Assembly (NCBI GenBank): GCA_003427395.1 | Contig: BFEA01000261.1 | Coordinates: 388,207 to 408,838 of the forward strand | Direction: 5' to 3' | Length of the DNA: 20,632 bases | DNA from: Chara braunii | Lineage: Eukaryota; Streptophyta; Charophyceae; Charales; Characeae | Shown: positions 7,260 through 16,897 of the stretch, one piece after another | How the letters are laid out: each line of letters begins with the position of its first letter | Numbering within the stretch: the first letter of the stretch is position 1 | The notes under the pieces: generated by a model | Seen by the model: the letters and a program-made list of their open reading frames with translations, nothing else | Database searches by the model: none | Told to the model about the DNA's origin: nothing | Program-made: the position numbers and the translations under genes

Positions 7260-8987
7260 TCAGGCTGTCAGTTCCCCAGTTTCCCTGTCTTGGGCTTCTT
7301 GTAACCATTGTTCCACTGGATCCCTGCTAAAAAATCTGGCCAGTCTCTGTCCCGGAAATGGTCCTCTTATGCTAGTACCATCAAGATCCTCAAGTTCAAA
7401 CGTATTCAGTCCCACCCGCTTAGCGATCCTGTAAGGCCCTTTGAATCTCTTTTCCAGTTGCCCAGACCATGCGCTTTCAAGAGCCGAGTTTCTAACTAAC
7501 ACTTTCTCCCCCACCTGGAGTGGCTCTTTCCGAATGTTCTTGACCTGGTCCCACCTTGCTTTGTCCTTCATTCGACTATCCATTACACGGTTAACTACTT
7601 CCTCCAATGCCTCCTCATTCCTGACGACCTGCTGGCAAAGTGCGGTGATTAACTCCTCCGTGGTCAAGTGCGGATTATCGTCTAACCTGTTCCAAGTAGG
7701 GACGAGGGCCTCCACTGGGAAGTCAATCTCCCTTCCATACCATAGCTCGACTGAAATGCATCCCGTCGTTCTCTTTGGTGTCATGTTCTCAGCGAAGACT
7801 GCCTGTTTAAGGTACCGTGGCCAGTTCCCCAAGTTGTCTGCTGCAAGCTTAGCGATTGTGTTTTTCAAGGTCCGGTGCCCCCTTTCTACTGGTGCATTTG
7901 CCTCCGGGTGGTAGGGTTCAGTGATCTTGATTGGTACGAACAGTGTCTTAAGCCTGTTCAATACCTCCTGGTTAACGAATTCTGTCTCATTGTCTGCTAT
8001 AAACCTGCGCACGAAGGGGTGTCTTAGGAATAAATCTTCCACCCAATCGGCCACTGCTTTCCCCGTCTTCTTCTTGAGGGCTACGGCTTCTACATAGCCA
8101 CTTAGGTTATCCCTTGCATCCAAGATATATCTAAACCCATCCGTTGATACGGGCATAACCGCAAGATCGAGGTGAACAAGGTGTCCGGGTCCCAGTACCC
8201 TAGTGGGTCTAAGGGGCTCGTAAATTTGTACGGAGCTCCTCTCCTGACATATCAGACACGTCTGACAGTACGTCGCGACCATGCCTGCCATTCCTGGCCA
8301 GAAGTACAGGGGCACGATCTTTGCAAGTGTCCCCTTAGACGACCGGTGACCTCCAGCTAGCCCATCATGCATTGCCTGAAGTACGTCCAGTTGCATAGAC
8401 CTCCCACAAACGACGCGTCTAGGCATCATCCCTTCCTCTCTCTTGAACATGTGGCCATTTCTTAGGACATACTTTTCTACTTCCTCCCTTGCCTTGGGAC
8501 TGACTTCCGTAGGTTGTTTGTTCCCTACAAGCAGCAGGCCGATTTTTTTGAAGACGCCCTCGTACATCTGTATGAGGAAGAATTCCTGTTCGTTCTCATT
8601 CGTACCCCGCTTCCCCCGAGTGAGATTGACTAGGTACTGACACTCCTTCTGTGCCCAGGTTTCGGCCAATGTCATCACGGCGTCCCGTCCCCCTTTCACG
8701 GCCATCGCCATCAGCTCTTCTATGACCCCTACTTCTGCTCCCCACGAATCCTTCTCCACTTTACGCCTGACCATGGTGGCTGGTCCTTCCCTGAGTTCTG
8801 CAACTACTGGAGGCGCGCCTTTTTCCAAGGTCTGAATCAGCAACAAACCTATTGTAATTGCTAGATTTGCCAACTCATTATCCACCACAAGGGTCCCCTC
8901 TTCATACTCTGGGAAGGCGTCGATTGGTTCCGCGTCCTCTACTCCTTCTGGTGTGATACATACCCTGCTAAGCCCATCTGCCCTGTT
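7260..8987 (-). CDS. pol: integrase (IN) domain of pol
   Basis: This inserts the cDNA into host chromosomes. The frame is open from after a TGA at 8990-8988 to TGA at 7262-7260. Numbering residues from 8888, the N-terminal zinc-binding HHCC is H174, H181, C211, C214 (GGHRSS, CLIC). The catalytic triad is D241 (HLDLAVMP), D299 (IADNETEF) and E335 (APVERGH), with exactly 35 residues between the second Asp and the Glu (DD35E). A GPY/F module (GPYRI, 484-488) lies in the C-terminal domain. I see no chromodomain after it. All core catalytic residues are intact, so this is the best-preserved pol part, but it depends on an upstream reading frame that is broken. The region just before 8888 carries the RNase H-IN linker motif NRADGLSR. 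Confidence 0.92.
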   Translation of the reverse strand, partial: NRADGLSRVCITPEGVEDAEPIDAFPEYEEGTLVVDNELANLAITIGLLLIQTLEKGAPPVVAELREGPATMVRRKVEKDSWGAEVGVIEELMAMAVKGGRDAVMTLAETWAQKECQYLVNLTRGKRGTNENEQEFFLIQMYEGVFKKIGLLLVGNKQPTEVSPKAREEVEKYVLRNGHMFKREEGMMPRRVVCGRSMQLDVLQAMHDGLAGGHRSSKGTLAKIVPLYFWPGMAGMVATYCQTCLICQERSSVQIYEPLRPTRVLGPGHLVHLDLAVMPVSTDGFRYILDARDNLSGYVEAVALKKKTGKAVADWVEDLFLRHPFVRRFIADNETEFVNQEVLNRLKTLFVPIKITEPYHPEANAPVERGHRTLKNTIAKLAADNLGNWPRYLKQAVFAENMTPKRTTGCISVELWYGREIDFPVEALVPTWNRLDDNPHLTTEELITALCQQVVRNEEALEEVVNRVMDSRMKDKARWDQVKNIRKEPLQVGEKVLVRNSALESAWSGQLEKRFKGPYRIAKRVGLNTFELEDLDGTSIRGPFPGQRLARFFSRDPVEQWLQEAQDRETGELTA

Positions 8988-9041
8988 TCAAAGTCCGACA
9001 ATCCGCTTGACCCTATAGTCGAATTGCCATATGAAGCCTAT

Positions 9042-9503
9042 CTATCTGCCAATGGTCGGGTCTATAGGCTTGTAGTTCTTCAGGGCCCCGACGATGTTGG
9101 TAGGATCGATCCTTAGGATAAATCGCCTTCCGAACAGGTATGCCTGGAAGGTCTTAAGACAATGCAGAATCGCTAAGACCTCCTTCTTGAACTGTAAGTA
9201 CCGCCATTCTACCGAATTCAGGGTCCTACTTTCAAATCTGATTGGCCTTTCCTTGCCCTCCTCGCTTCTCTGTATCAATACTCCTTCAACTGTCAGCGGT
9301 CCCCCATCTGTTTCTAAGATGAAGGGTCGTCCTACCTCGTCATTAAAACAGGGTGCTGCTAAAGTGACCTGATCGGATGACAGGATATCTTTGAGGGTCT
9401 GGGCTGCCTCTTCCCTATCCTCGGTCCAATCCATAGTGCCACCTTCCCTAATCATCGCACGGATAGGTTCTACTATCTTTGTGAAACCTTTGATGAAGAT
9501 CCT
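9042..9503 (-). pseudogene. pol: RNase H domain of pol, bounded by in-frame stops
   Basis: RNase H degrades the RNA strand of the RNA-DNA hybrid during reverse transcription. Numbering from 9455, D50 (LETDGGP, the family's L-x-TDAS position), E92 (KKEVLAIL) and D117 (RIDPTN, the TDH position) are the expected acidic residues, with the F-x-x-YLFG block between. It shares a frame with the RT end and integrase, but TAG at 9506-9504 and TAG at 9044-9042 close it on both sides, and TGA at 8990-8988 lies before integrase. The 9044 stop follows TIGR and precedes IGFIWQFD, where Ty3-type elements have a conserved Arg-Trp; the codon was probably TGG. The 9506 stop sits at an aromatic position. Confidence 0.88.
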
Positions 9504-10717
9504 CTAGAATCCAACCACCCCTAGGAAGGCTCGTACTTCCGTCGTGGTACGCAGGGGTGTCAGCCACTGAGAGATCTTATCTGTCTTTGCTGGGTCGGTT
9601 CTCCTCCCATAAGCCCCACAACGAAATCCCAGTATAGTTACCTCTGGGACACCCAGGATGCTCTTTGGCCCACTTGCGGTAATATTATAGAGCAAGAACC
9701 ACTGCAGGAGATCCTTGATATCCTGCAGGTGATCCCAGATAAATTCTCGCACACCCGGCTCGACCTTCGTCTCGTCCTTGTACCTTGCACCTTTTACGGG
9801 ATTATCATCTATATACGGTTCACACTTCTCTGGAAACATATCCCTTGTGACGGTGAGCATCCTCCTCTGCGCTTCTGCTACCGCATTTATGAAACCCATA
9901 GGGGTCAGTTGCATCTGCAACTGTCCTACGGGGTTGTGCATTGCGGTGTACGGTCTATCCCTCGCGTCGAGCGGCAACTGATCATATCCTGAGTACAAAT
10001 CTACCAGGGAGCAAATGCTCCGCCCCGCATGAGATTCTGCCAACAAGTCGGTCTGTGGAAGCGAGCCTGCATCCCTAATTGTTACCGCATTGAGCTTCTA
10101 CAAATCCTGGATCCACTTGAGCGTCTTATTGTGTTTCCGAAAAACGAACCACTTGTTCGCATAAGGGGATGCGGTGGGCTCGGCCACGAACGAATCTATC
10201 TTGGCCCTAAGCAGGTCAGTGACTTCCGCTGCTATCCCAAACTCGTAGGCAGACCCTTTATCATTCCAACATTCATGCTCTACCGTGTGGATCTAACCGG
10301 AGGAACTAGCTTTGCGTCCAACTGCCCTTTCTGGTGATCATTGAAAGCGAAAGCTAAATGGAACTCCTGACACGCCTTCCTTATCAACTGAGTTTCCTCT
10401 GCTGTTAGAAACCCTTCCACTCCTATTTTCATGGTATCTGCTACCTCATCAGGTATCCGATGCCCTTCCGTTGCTCGCCTCTCCCTTATAACCCGTAGGA
10501 TTTCCTCTTCCTTTTTCATGGCCTCTTCCTTTGATGTTTCTACTAGGATCGAGAACGGTTTGGCCTTCTTGCCTAGGGGTTTGTATTTTCGCACGCTTCC
10601 TTCTGGGATCGTTCTCCTAAAAAATGAACGGTCGGGATCGACCTTGCTACTTCTACGACGCGGGGCTGGATGCTGACTAGCTTCCCATTCAAACAGTAAC
10701 CCTTTCAGACCCCATTC
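9504..10717 (-). pseudogene. pol: reverse transcriptase domain of pol, one frameshift and one internal stop
   Basis: This copies element RNA into DNA. The N-terminal part (10717-10280) runs to KLVPPVR in the gag-PR frame. A one-base shift near 10294 moves the reading to the next frame, which continues with HTVEHECWNDKG, SPYANKWFVF and the RT core. Catalytic aspartates are present: the first in SLVDLYSGYDQL, and the YxDD box as YIDD (residues 78-81 counted from 10046), with the LTPMGFINAVAEAQ motif between them. A TAG at 10100-10098 interrupts the block that family members write D-L-Q-K-L-N, a CAG-to-TAG transition. The segment ends with FLGVVGF before TAG 9506-9504. Catalytic residues survive but the frame is dead. 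Confidence 0.9.
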
Positions 10718-10723
10718 TCAAAT

Positions 10724-11911
10724 CTAGCAAGCGCTGCGGGGTCCACCTCCCACTTTGTGATATCTGATGACCTTAATGAGTTGTAACAAATCTGGGATTT
10801 CAAACACCACCTCTGGCGTTTCATTCCGGTCTTCTTTTGGTTTGGGCAGGCTGGCTCCAAGTTCGACTTCTGACTCTTTTTCTGCCATCATAACTTCCAG
10901 GGCCTCATCCTCTTGCCTCCTCTTCTTCAGGGGTAGATCCATCTTGATCCACTCCTTCTTGCTAAAGACTTCCTCAATCATGATTTCTACTCTTTCTCTC
11001 ATACCTTCCATCCGTGCGATTGCGCCTTTCCGTGCACTTTCTTCAAACGTCGGTGACCAGGTTGCCAGTATACCCTTGGGAGGGTCCCCTCCAGTTCCGA
11101 GGAGTCGGAGGAGTTCTCCGTGCCCTGTCACCGGATCCTCTATGTCTACCATGTACGTGCCGTCATGCAAGTGAATGCCAATCATTTCTACATTGGCGCA
11201 CCAAGGTCTCCCAAGGATTATGTCATGGTTCATTTCTTCCATGATGGTCATCCGTTGAAAAGACCAGATGGATTCCCGAATTCCTGCCCTGACCACGCAT
11301 TTGGTAACATACCCAGTGAAGGGAATTTCTCCGCCTGCTCCCCTGATACTCCCTGCTACTTCCTTGTTTACTGTGCACCCCATGATCATTGCGAAATCCC
11401 TTCGTATGAGGGTAATTTCTGCGTCGCCATCCACTAATGCATCGGTGTGGTGGGTTCCGACCTGGACTTTAAGTTTTCCTACAGGCAGTGCGTGGAAGCT
11501 AAGTTTAGTGTCGGATGGTGCTCTCATTACTTCACCACCTTCTCGGTCCGGCAGACTCAAACGAATATCGGCAAAGGCTTTTTCCAAGTCTTCCAAACCC
11601 CCTAGAATGCTTTGGAGGTTAGAGACTCCTTGTGGCGCCTCCGCCTCCTCGGGTCCTTGTTTCTGTGGTTCCGGAGCCTCCTCTACTTCTACACGTCTAC
11701 GCGTCAATAGCTGTCTGAGGCCCTTGAGCAGTCTTGGGCTTGCCTGCAGCATGGTCTGGAAGGATACTGAGACCATGGTGCCCAGGAGTTTGCTCAGTGT
11801 GTCATCTAATTCAGGCAGCGTCAGAATCGGAATTTGGTATCTGAACTTTTTTTTTGCCGCCGTGGCTTTGTCTACCGTTTCTTCTTCCCTTGTTTTTCTG
11901 TAGACCTTCTC
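10724..11911 (-). pseudogene. pol: aspartic protease region of pol
   Basis: This processes the Gag-Pol polyprotein. Numbering from the ATG at 11776, the active-site stretch is ALVDGDAEITLI (113-124, Asp116), and the second retropepsin landmark is DIILGRPW (185-192). The usual active site is D-T/S-G-A; here it is D-G-D-A-E, so the residue after the catalytic Asp is Gly and the third is Asp. Related elements may use D-G-x-A-E, but I cannot confirm activity. A charged linker (VEEAPEPQKQGPEEAEA) precedes the domain. The frame is the same as gag's, separated only by TGA 12010-12008 and TAG 11914-11912, so gag and protease were probably one polyprotein. TAG 10726-10724 and TGA 10720-10718 close it before RT. 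Confidence 0.8.
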
Positions 11912-12007
11912 CTATTCCCCGGCCTCAGCTTCCTCCTGCTCCGCACTAGCCCCCGCGGCTTCTTCCATTACTGTGTCTCGGATGAGCTTCTTTTCCGCGC
12001 CATCCCG

Positions 12008-13855
12008 TCAGGTACTGATGTTTACCCTATTCTGCCCATTGCCTTCTAGAATAAAATTGGTCTGTGGTCCCCGTCCCCTTGGCTGGTCCCAGACAATCTC
12101 GGCTATCGGCTCCGCTTCTACGACAACTATCTCTAAGTTATTCAGGAGAATGACGGTTCGCCGCATCCCTACTGGCGAGTTCCAATTGACACGCTCTCCC
12201 CTAGGTCCAAGGATCTCGCTTTTGAGGGACCTGCTGCACCTCTGCCGCTCGATATCGTGATTAAGTCTCGGACAGGCCCGTACGAAATGCCCGATCATGG
12301 TGCAATACTTGCATTGTTCGTTGGTCGGGTCCCGCCTGGCAAATCCTCGGTTTGCTACAGCTGCCGGAACCACGGCCTCTTGGGGCGGGAGGGCGGGTCG
12401 GGACACCTGTGCCTGCATTACTAATAGCGCGTTTTCCGTTCTGTCCATCTTGCTGTTAACCCCGTGCACCCTTTCATGCAGGCTCTCTATTCCCTTTTTG
12501 ACCTTATTCCCCATTGTCCCGGTCAGGTCTATAACCTCCCCTTCCTTAAGCAGGGTCAGGGTCTCAGTTACCACTGTCTTCTCTGCAAGGTCTGTTACCG
12601 TACTGAAATCCACATTCCTTGTGTATTCAAACTTGCTGGTCTGCTGGTATGCTGACAGAATCTTATCCTTATCAAACTCGGAGAACTGCCTGAGGAAGTA
12701 TTTACTCATTATGTGATCCGTTACCCCGGGAATTCGCAGAGCCACTAACGTAAACGCCCTTAGGAAATCATTGTAAGTCGCATAGTTTTTCCTCTGGACT
12801 GCGGCTAATTCGGCCTCTGTTGCCATTTTCTCTGCCTTCAGGTATTTCCTCATCATCCCATTCCTGGTTTCTTTCCAGGATCCACTGGAGGCAACGATGG
12901 TCATAATGTCTCTTCCCAAGCTTAGCGACACGTGCTGCCCTAGGTGCTCCATCTTTTCCTCTTCCGTTCATTTCAGTAAGGCTGCTAGGTTCTCATAGTC
13001 TATTAGAAACTCCGTAATGTTGGCCCCATCGAACGTGAGTTTCTTCTTTTCATCTGCGAGATATCCCTGGTTCTTGTTTAGTGCCCGGGTGAGGGTGGTG
13101 ACTATCCTCTTGAGACCACGTTCGGATCTACCCGCTTCTTCCAGCTGCACTGGTCCCTTCCCCTTTCTTGCTTTCCCTCTGCTTTTCCCTGGTTTCCGGC
13201 GTTTCTTCTGGGTCAAACCATCCTAGCACCATTTCCCTAAGGCTCCAGAGTCCGTCGCATGCCCTTGTTACTTTCGACAAGGCTGGCAGTCGGCTAGTGC
13301 CGCTGTCGATGGCAGGCGGGGTCATAGCGTTTTCCATCCCCTCTGCCGGGGGGTCGTTCTTGTCCTTCCCCTTCTTGCTAGGCGCTCCTTTGTGGCTATT
13401 ATCCTTCCCCTCATACCTGGCCTCGTCCTGACCGGTCCTGCGTCCCTCACGTGACCCTACGCCCCGGGGGTCCTCCTCATCCCCGACCATCATTGCTCGA
13501 TAAGCCTTGCCCTAAATTCTGCAGTCCGCTTTTCTATCTCTGCCAGTTTACGACTGGCATTCGAGACTTTCGTCTTTTTAGGGGTGGCTCCTGCTGAGTT
13601 CCGAGGGCTTGTTCTCACATCATTTCCCCCTTCCCTGTTTTCCTGAGGTCCCCTTTTGCTACCCCCAGCTTTCCCCGAGCTTTCTCCGCTTGAGGCATCC
13701 TTTCCGTCTTCTCGGGTTCCTTATAGTTTGGCTGACTCTCGATCCCTGGCTGATCCTTCGTTTCGTTCCCCATCCCCATTCGTGCCCTGATTCCCTTTGC
13801 TCTGCTGATCCTCGATTTCTTCCTCCATCGCTATTCCTTTACCTAGCCTGCACAT
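12008..13855 (-). pseudogene. gag: gag with CCHC zinc knuckle, broken
   Basis: This forms the element's particle and binds its RNA. From the ATG at 13855 (a second at 13828) the leader is hydrophilic with a charged helix (KLAEIEKRTAEFRARL). TAA 13723-13721 interrupts it. Near 13490 reading passes to another frame (13493 to about 13150) and returns near 13200. The capsid-like part starts at KKLTFDGANITEFLIDYE, is cut by one TGA (12970-12968), and continues with MEHLGQHVSL and YNDFLRAFTLVALRIPG. The zinc knuckle is CKYCTMIGHFVRAC (12313-12272), a perfect C-x2-C-x4-H-x4-C. The frame ends at TGA 12010-12008. Both sides of the 12970 stop are in the same frame, so it is a point change. Confidence 0.9.
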
Positions 13856-14283
13856 GGAAAACATTTTTGCGAACATGACCGGTTGTTCATAACTACCATA
13901 GTCTCGGCCCTAAAGTACGCCTATTCCCATATTTTTGCGTCTTACATTAATCAGTACGACTCTTCTGACCTTTTTTTTTTTTTTTTCCCGTGGCGTCCTT
14001 CAGGTTTTCTCCTACCGGGGCCTTGCCGCCGCCACTTGGCATTTCATTACTGCCGCACTTTGATTCTTAGGGCGGTGCCTGAGCCCAGTGGCTTCCCTAT
14101 CGAGGATGCCCCTTTCGGCTTATTGGCATCCAGGTGCCCCAAAGCGGGTGGTCTTCCTAGTTCCTCCCTGCCGCATCATTGGGTCGGCCGGAACTCCAAC
14201 CACTGTCCCTCTTTTGCTGATGGCTGCCTACTTATCTTAGTACCCATCCTTTTTTTCCCTACCTCTCCCTGACGCGTTTTTTT
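13856..14283. other. gap between module A and gag
   Basis: There is no clear gene. A minus-strand frame from ATG 14247 reads MGTKISRQPSAKEGQWLEF, meets TGA after 23 residues and stays open for about 40 more; it may be a decayed fragment of something but matches nothing I know. A 16-T run lies at 13971-13986. Plus-strand ORF 13883-14272 spans the T-run and looks spurious. Confidence 0.4.
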
Positions 14284-15069
14284 TCATGCTGGTCCCTCAG
14301 GCCTGCCCTGCTCATCCGGTTCCTTGAACAGGTTAGCCAACCCAGCAAGGTAATTTTCCCCCATCTCTATTTCCCTGATAATTATTGACTCATATTCTTC
14401 AAACGACAGGTAGGGCAATCCGAATATCAAGATTTCGAGTAATTCGAGTAGTTCCCAGACCTGATTCCCCCAGAACGGCCCATGTCTGACCGACACATCG
14501 TAGAACATGCTCGTTGTTTGTGAACGGAAGAGGTGGATCCAGACAAGGGTCGAATCCACCAGGTCTTTAGCTCTCTTGAGGCTACTGAATACCAAGTCCA
14601 CCATGAAACGAGGTACTCGACACCTCAACCCGGTCATTGGGGCCTTAATTTCTCGCCAACTTTCGACCTCCACCCGAGTTCTTAATCCCACGTTTCTTCT
14701 CCCCCCCACTTCCTGGCCCACCCTGTTCAACATCCTAGTAGCCCTCTGGAAGATTGGTAGCAATCCGTGACCTAGTGCCAATTCCGTTCCTAGCATGTAC
14801 CATCCAAGTTCCGACAGGTATATGGTCCCCGTTACCTTAAGATCGGTATACAGATCGTCTCCCGGCCCCCTGTTAATTCTCATACCATCCCACAAACATT
14901 CCACCATCATGAACGTCTGACCTCTTCCCAGGGTCACGACCCTTCATTCGATGTCCAATCCTTGGATCATGTAGCTTGTTGGGAGCGATACCTCCCATCC
15001 GCCTCCACTTTCTGTGGGTGGCCGCGGGTGTGTGGACCGTCGCAACATCCGAGCACGTCTCATCACCAT
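14284..15069 (-). pseudogene. module A: unknown protein, fourth of four tandem paralogues, one in-frame TGA
   Basis: I do not recognise this family. From ATG at 15069 (or 15063) to TGA at 14284 it is 261 codons, with one internal TGA at 14946-14944. Landmarks shared with modules B-D: WEVSLP (25-30); the stop at codon 42, where B and C have Trp; W60; GTIYLSELGW (81-90); GTELALG (94-100); W138-R-E-I; RVPRFMVD (151-158); FYDVSVRHGPFWG (189-201); IIREIEMGENYLAGLANLF (230-248). The sequence is mixed alpha/beta-like with no membrane segment, signal peptide or known catalytic motif. The C-terminus is short and polar. It is the module closest to gag (0.43 kb) and on the same strand. What else it might be is open: a captured host gene, an accessory gene of a retroelement, or a separate repeat. 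Confidence 0.65.
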
Positions 15070-15198
15070 TTTTGACTTAGTAGTCCCCTGCACAGTTTAA
15101 ACAGCAAGCGATTTTACTTATTTCATTTAATCTTCAGCTCCCGTCCGAACACTCCCCGGTTTCTAGCTTGAACCTTCCTTTTCTTTCCTTAACCTCTT

Positions 15199-15972
15199 TT
15201 ATTGATCCGTCCCTACGTCCATCGACTCATACAATCGGTACAGATCATCCACGTACACCATCCCTTGACTTATTTCCCGTCGGATGACACCCCACAAGAC
15301 ATCATCTTCCACGACCGGAGTCCTCGGCCTGGTGCTAAATATAGCACGCAGGATGCGAAACACCTCGTACTTCTGCTCTCCACTGAACGGGCCCATTTCT
15401 AGGAAGGCCCGATAGTATTCTCGATGTACCATCGCATCTTCATATGTCAGGCTTGCGAGGTCGGCTACTGCTCGTCTAACAAGTCCCAGACTGCCCAGCC
15501 TTTCCAGCAGGAAGGGCGGCAGCCTCATTCGTACATTTTCACTTGGCAATTCGAAACTCTCGACCATGGCTACCCTAAGGTCCGCTGTTACATCGTCAAC
15601 CCCCGGATCTACGAACTCAAATCCCGCTCACCATACTAGCTGCCATACCCCTTCAAACATGCTCAACGGGTCTTCTCCTGATGCCAGCTGGACTCCGAAC
15701 TCCCTCCACCCATCCTCTGACACATACAACCGTCCTTCTGCACGCACATGCCCCCGAGGGTCCGGGTTCCATTCCCCATTCTCATCCGCACGCCACTCAA
15801 CTTTCGTCATCAAGTAAACCACATTTTCCGCAAGCTCGACCCCGACCCAATCCGCCACCTGGTGCCAGCCTTCACTTGCCGCCGGCAAGCTAACCTCTAC
15901 CCCACCCGGTACTTCCCTAGGTGGTTCAATGCCCAAGGGGCGTTCCTCAAGGAACGTCCTTCTTCGCGTCAT
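15199..15972 (-). pseudogene. module B: unknown protein, third of four tandem paralogues, one in-frame TGA
   Basis: From ATG at 15972 to TAA at 15199 it is 257 codons with one internal TGA at 15630-15628 (codon 115). Both sides of that TGA are in the same frame. Shared landmarks: GGVEVSLP (23-30), Trp42 and Trp60 spaced by 18 as in the other modules, GRLYVSEDGW (80-89), GVQLASGEDPLSMF, RMRLPPFLLERLG, YYRAFLEMGPFSG, and VIRREISQGMVYVDDLYRLY near the C-terminus. It begins MTRRRTF, similar to the basic start of module A. Module C ends 123 bp upstream and module A starts 130 bp downstream. A start codon context alone does not prove translation, and no function can be assigned. Confidence 0.65.
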
Positions 15973-16094
15973 CGCACACTCGCCTTCGATCTCCTGGTTC
16001 GCGATCCGCACCGAATCCTACAATGGCCAGACATCCCATTCCCTTATCTTAGCAAATTTTCCCATATTTACCTGGCCCCACGGCTTTCCTGCGC

Positions 16095-16841
16095 TTAGTT
16101 GAACCACAGTACTTCGAACAGTTTGAACACATCATCCACATAGCAAGGTGTCGCTGCTACCTCACGGCAGATTGTGGCCTCCCTAGTTTCCGGAGCCACC
16201 TCCTGTCGGTCATTCCTTTCGATATCCAAAATGATAAGGACCTCACGGGCTCTATCGCCATGGAAGGGTCCGTATTTCAAGGACGTCCTATAGAATTCCC
16301 CTGCCAGCCATGCGCAGTTTACGTGTATTCGCTCCATTGCGTCGGCTACCTCTGTTACGTGATCAAAGCCCCCAAACCAGTCTGCCACAAACTCGGGCAC
16401 CCAGGTCTTGGTTCGGGCGCTAGGCGATTTAATTTCCTTCCACCCACCCATCACGACTCTACTGCTGACCGTATTCCAACCCTGGTTGGCGAACGTTTCC
16501 CCTGCCTGCCGAACCCTTGCCTCTGCGTCCCCTGGAAGCCACATCAGATTTTGTCCTGCCGCAAGCGTCGTGCAGAACAGGTGTCAACCTTGTTCAGAGA
16601 GAACGATCGTTCCAACCGATTCCACCCTACCTTCCGCAATCTCTTCCCATCCTTCCTCTTCCCTCAACGGGTTCCAGACACGCTCTATCCATAGGTACGA
16701 TAGTTCCGGCACGATCTCATACCCCCGCCAATCACATGTGGTCCCCTTCCATTCATAGCTTGACGGTATTGACATCTCTACTCCCCTTCCGGCTCGTCTT
16801 GGTTCCCATGTGCAATCCCATGGCTCGAATTCCCGGGCCAT
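16095..16841 (-). pseudogene. module C: unknown protein, second of four tandem paralogues, one in-frame TGA
   Basis: From ATG at 16841 to TAG at 16095 it is 248 codons with one internal TGA at 16586-16584 (codon 86). The stop falls in GTIVLSEQG-stop, exactly where A has GTIYLSELGW and B has GRLYVSEDGW, so it replaces a conserved Trp. Other shared landmarks: GVEMSIP (20-26); Trp38, Trp51 and Trp56, the first and third keeping the 18-residue spacing of the family; W-K-E-I-K-S-P; TWVPEFVADWFG; FYRTSLKYGPFHG; and ICREVAATPCYVDDVFKLF at the end. It is tryptophan-rich in its first 100 residues. Module D ends 56 bp upstream. Function unknown. Confidence 0.65.
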
Positions 16842-16897
16842 CGCTCCCTACCTGCACATAGTTGATACCCCGTTTTCCCCGGGTAAGTCCCCCCCCC

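Larger units (their letters stand above)
3796..13855 (-). mobile_element. Ty3/Gypsy LTR retrotransposon, internal region, decayed
   Basis: The minus strand carries gag, protease, RT, RNase H and integrase in the order that defines Ty3/Gypsy elements (Copia places integrase before RT). A polypurine tract lies at the 3' side. Most coding disruptions are single in-frame stop codons; only three places need a frame change (two in gag, one at the start of RT). No LTR pair was identified in the window, and the four-module array upstream of gag may or may not belong to the element. The limits given run from the polypurine tract to the gag start and are minimal. Confidence 0.85.

Noticed and set aside
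7260-7400. Chromodomain at the integrase C-terminus
   Set aside because: After the GPY/F module only about 50 residues follow, without the aromatic cage pattern of chromodomains.
11268-11903. Plus-strand ORF of 211 aa
   Set aside because: It is antisense to the protease region, which has clear domain motifs.
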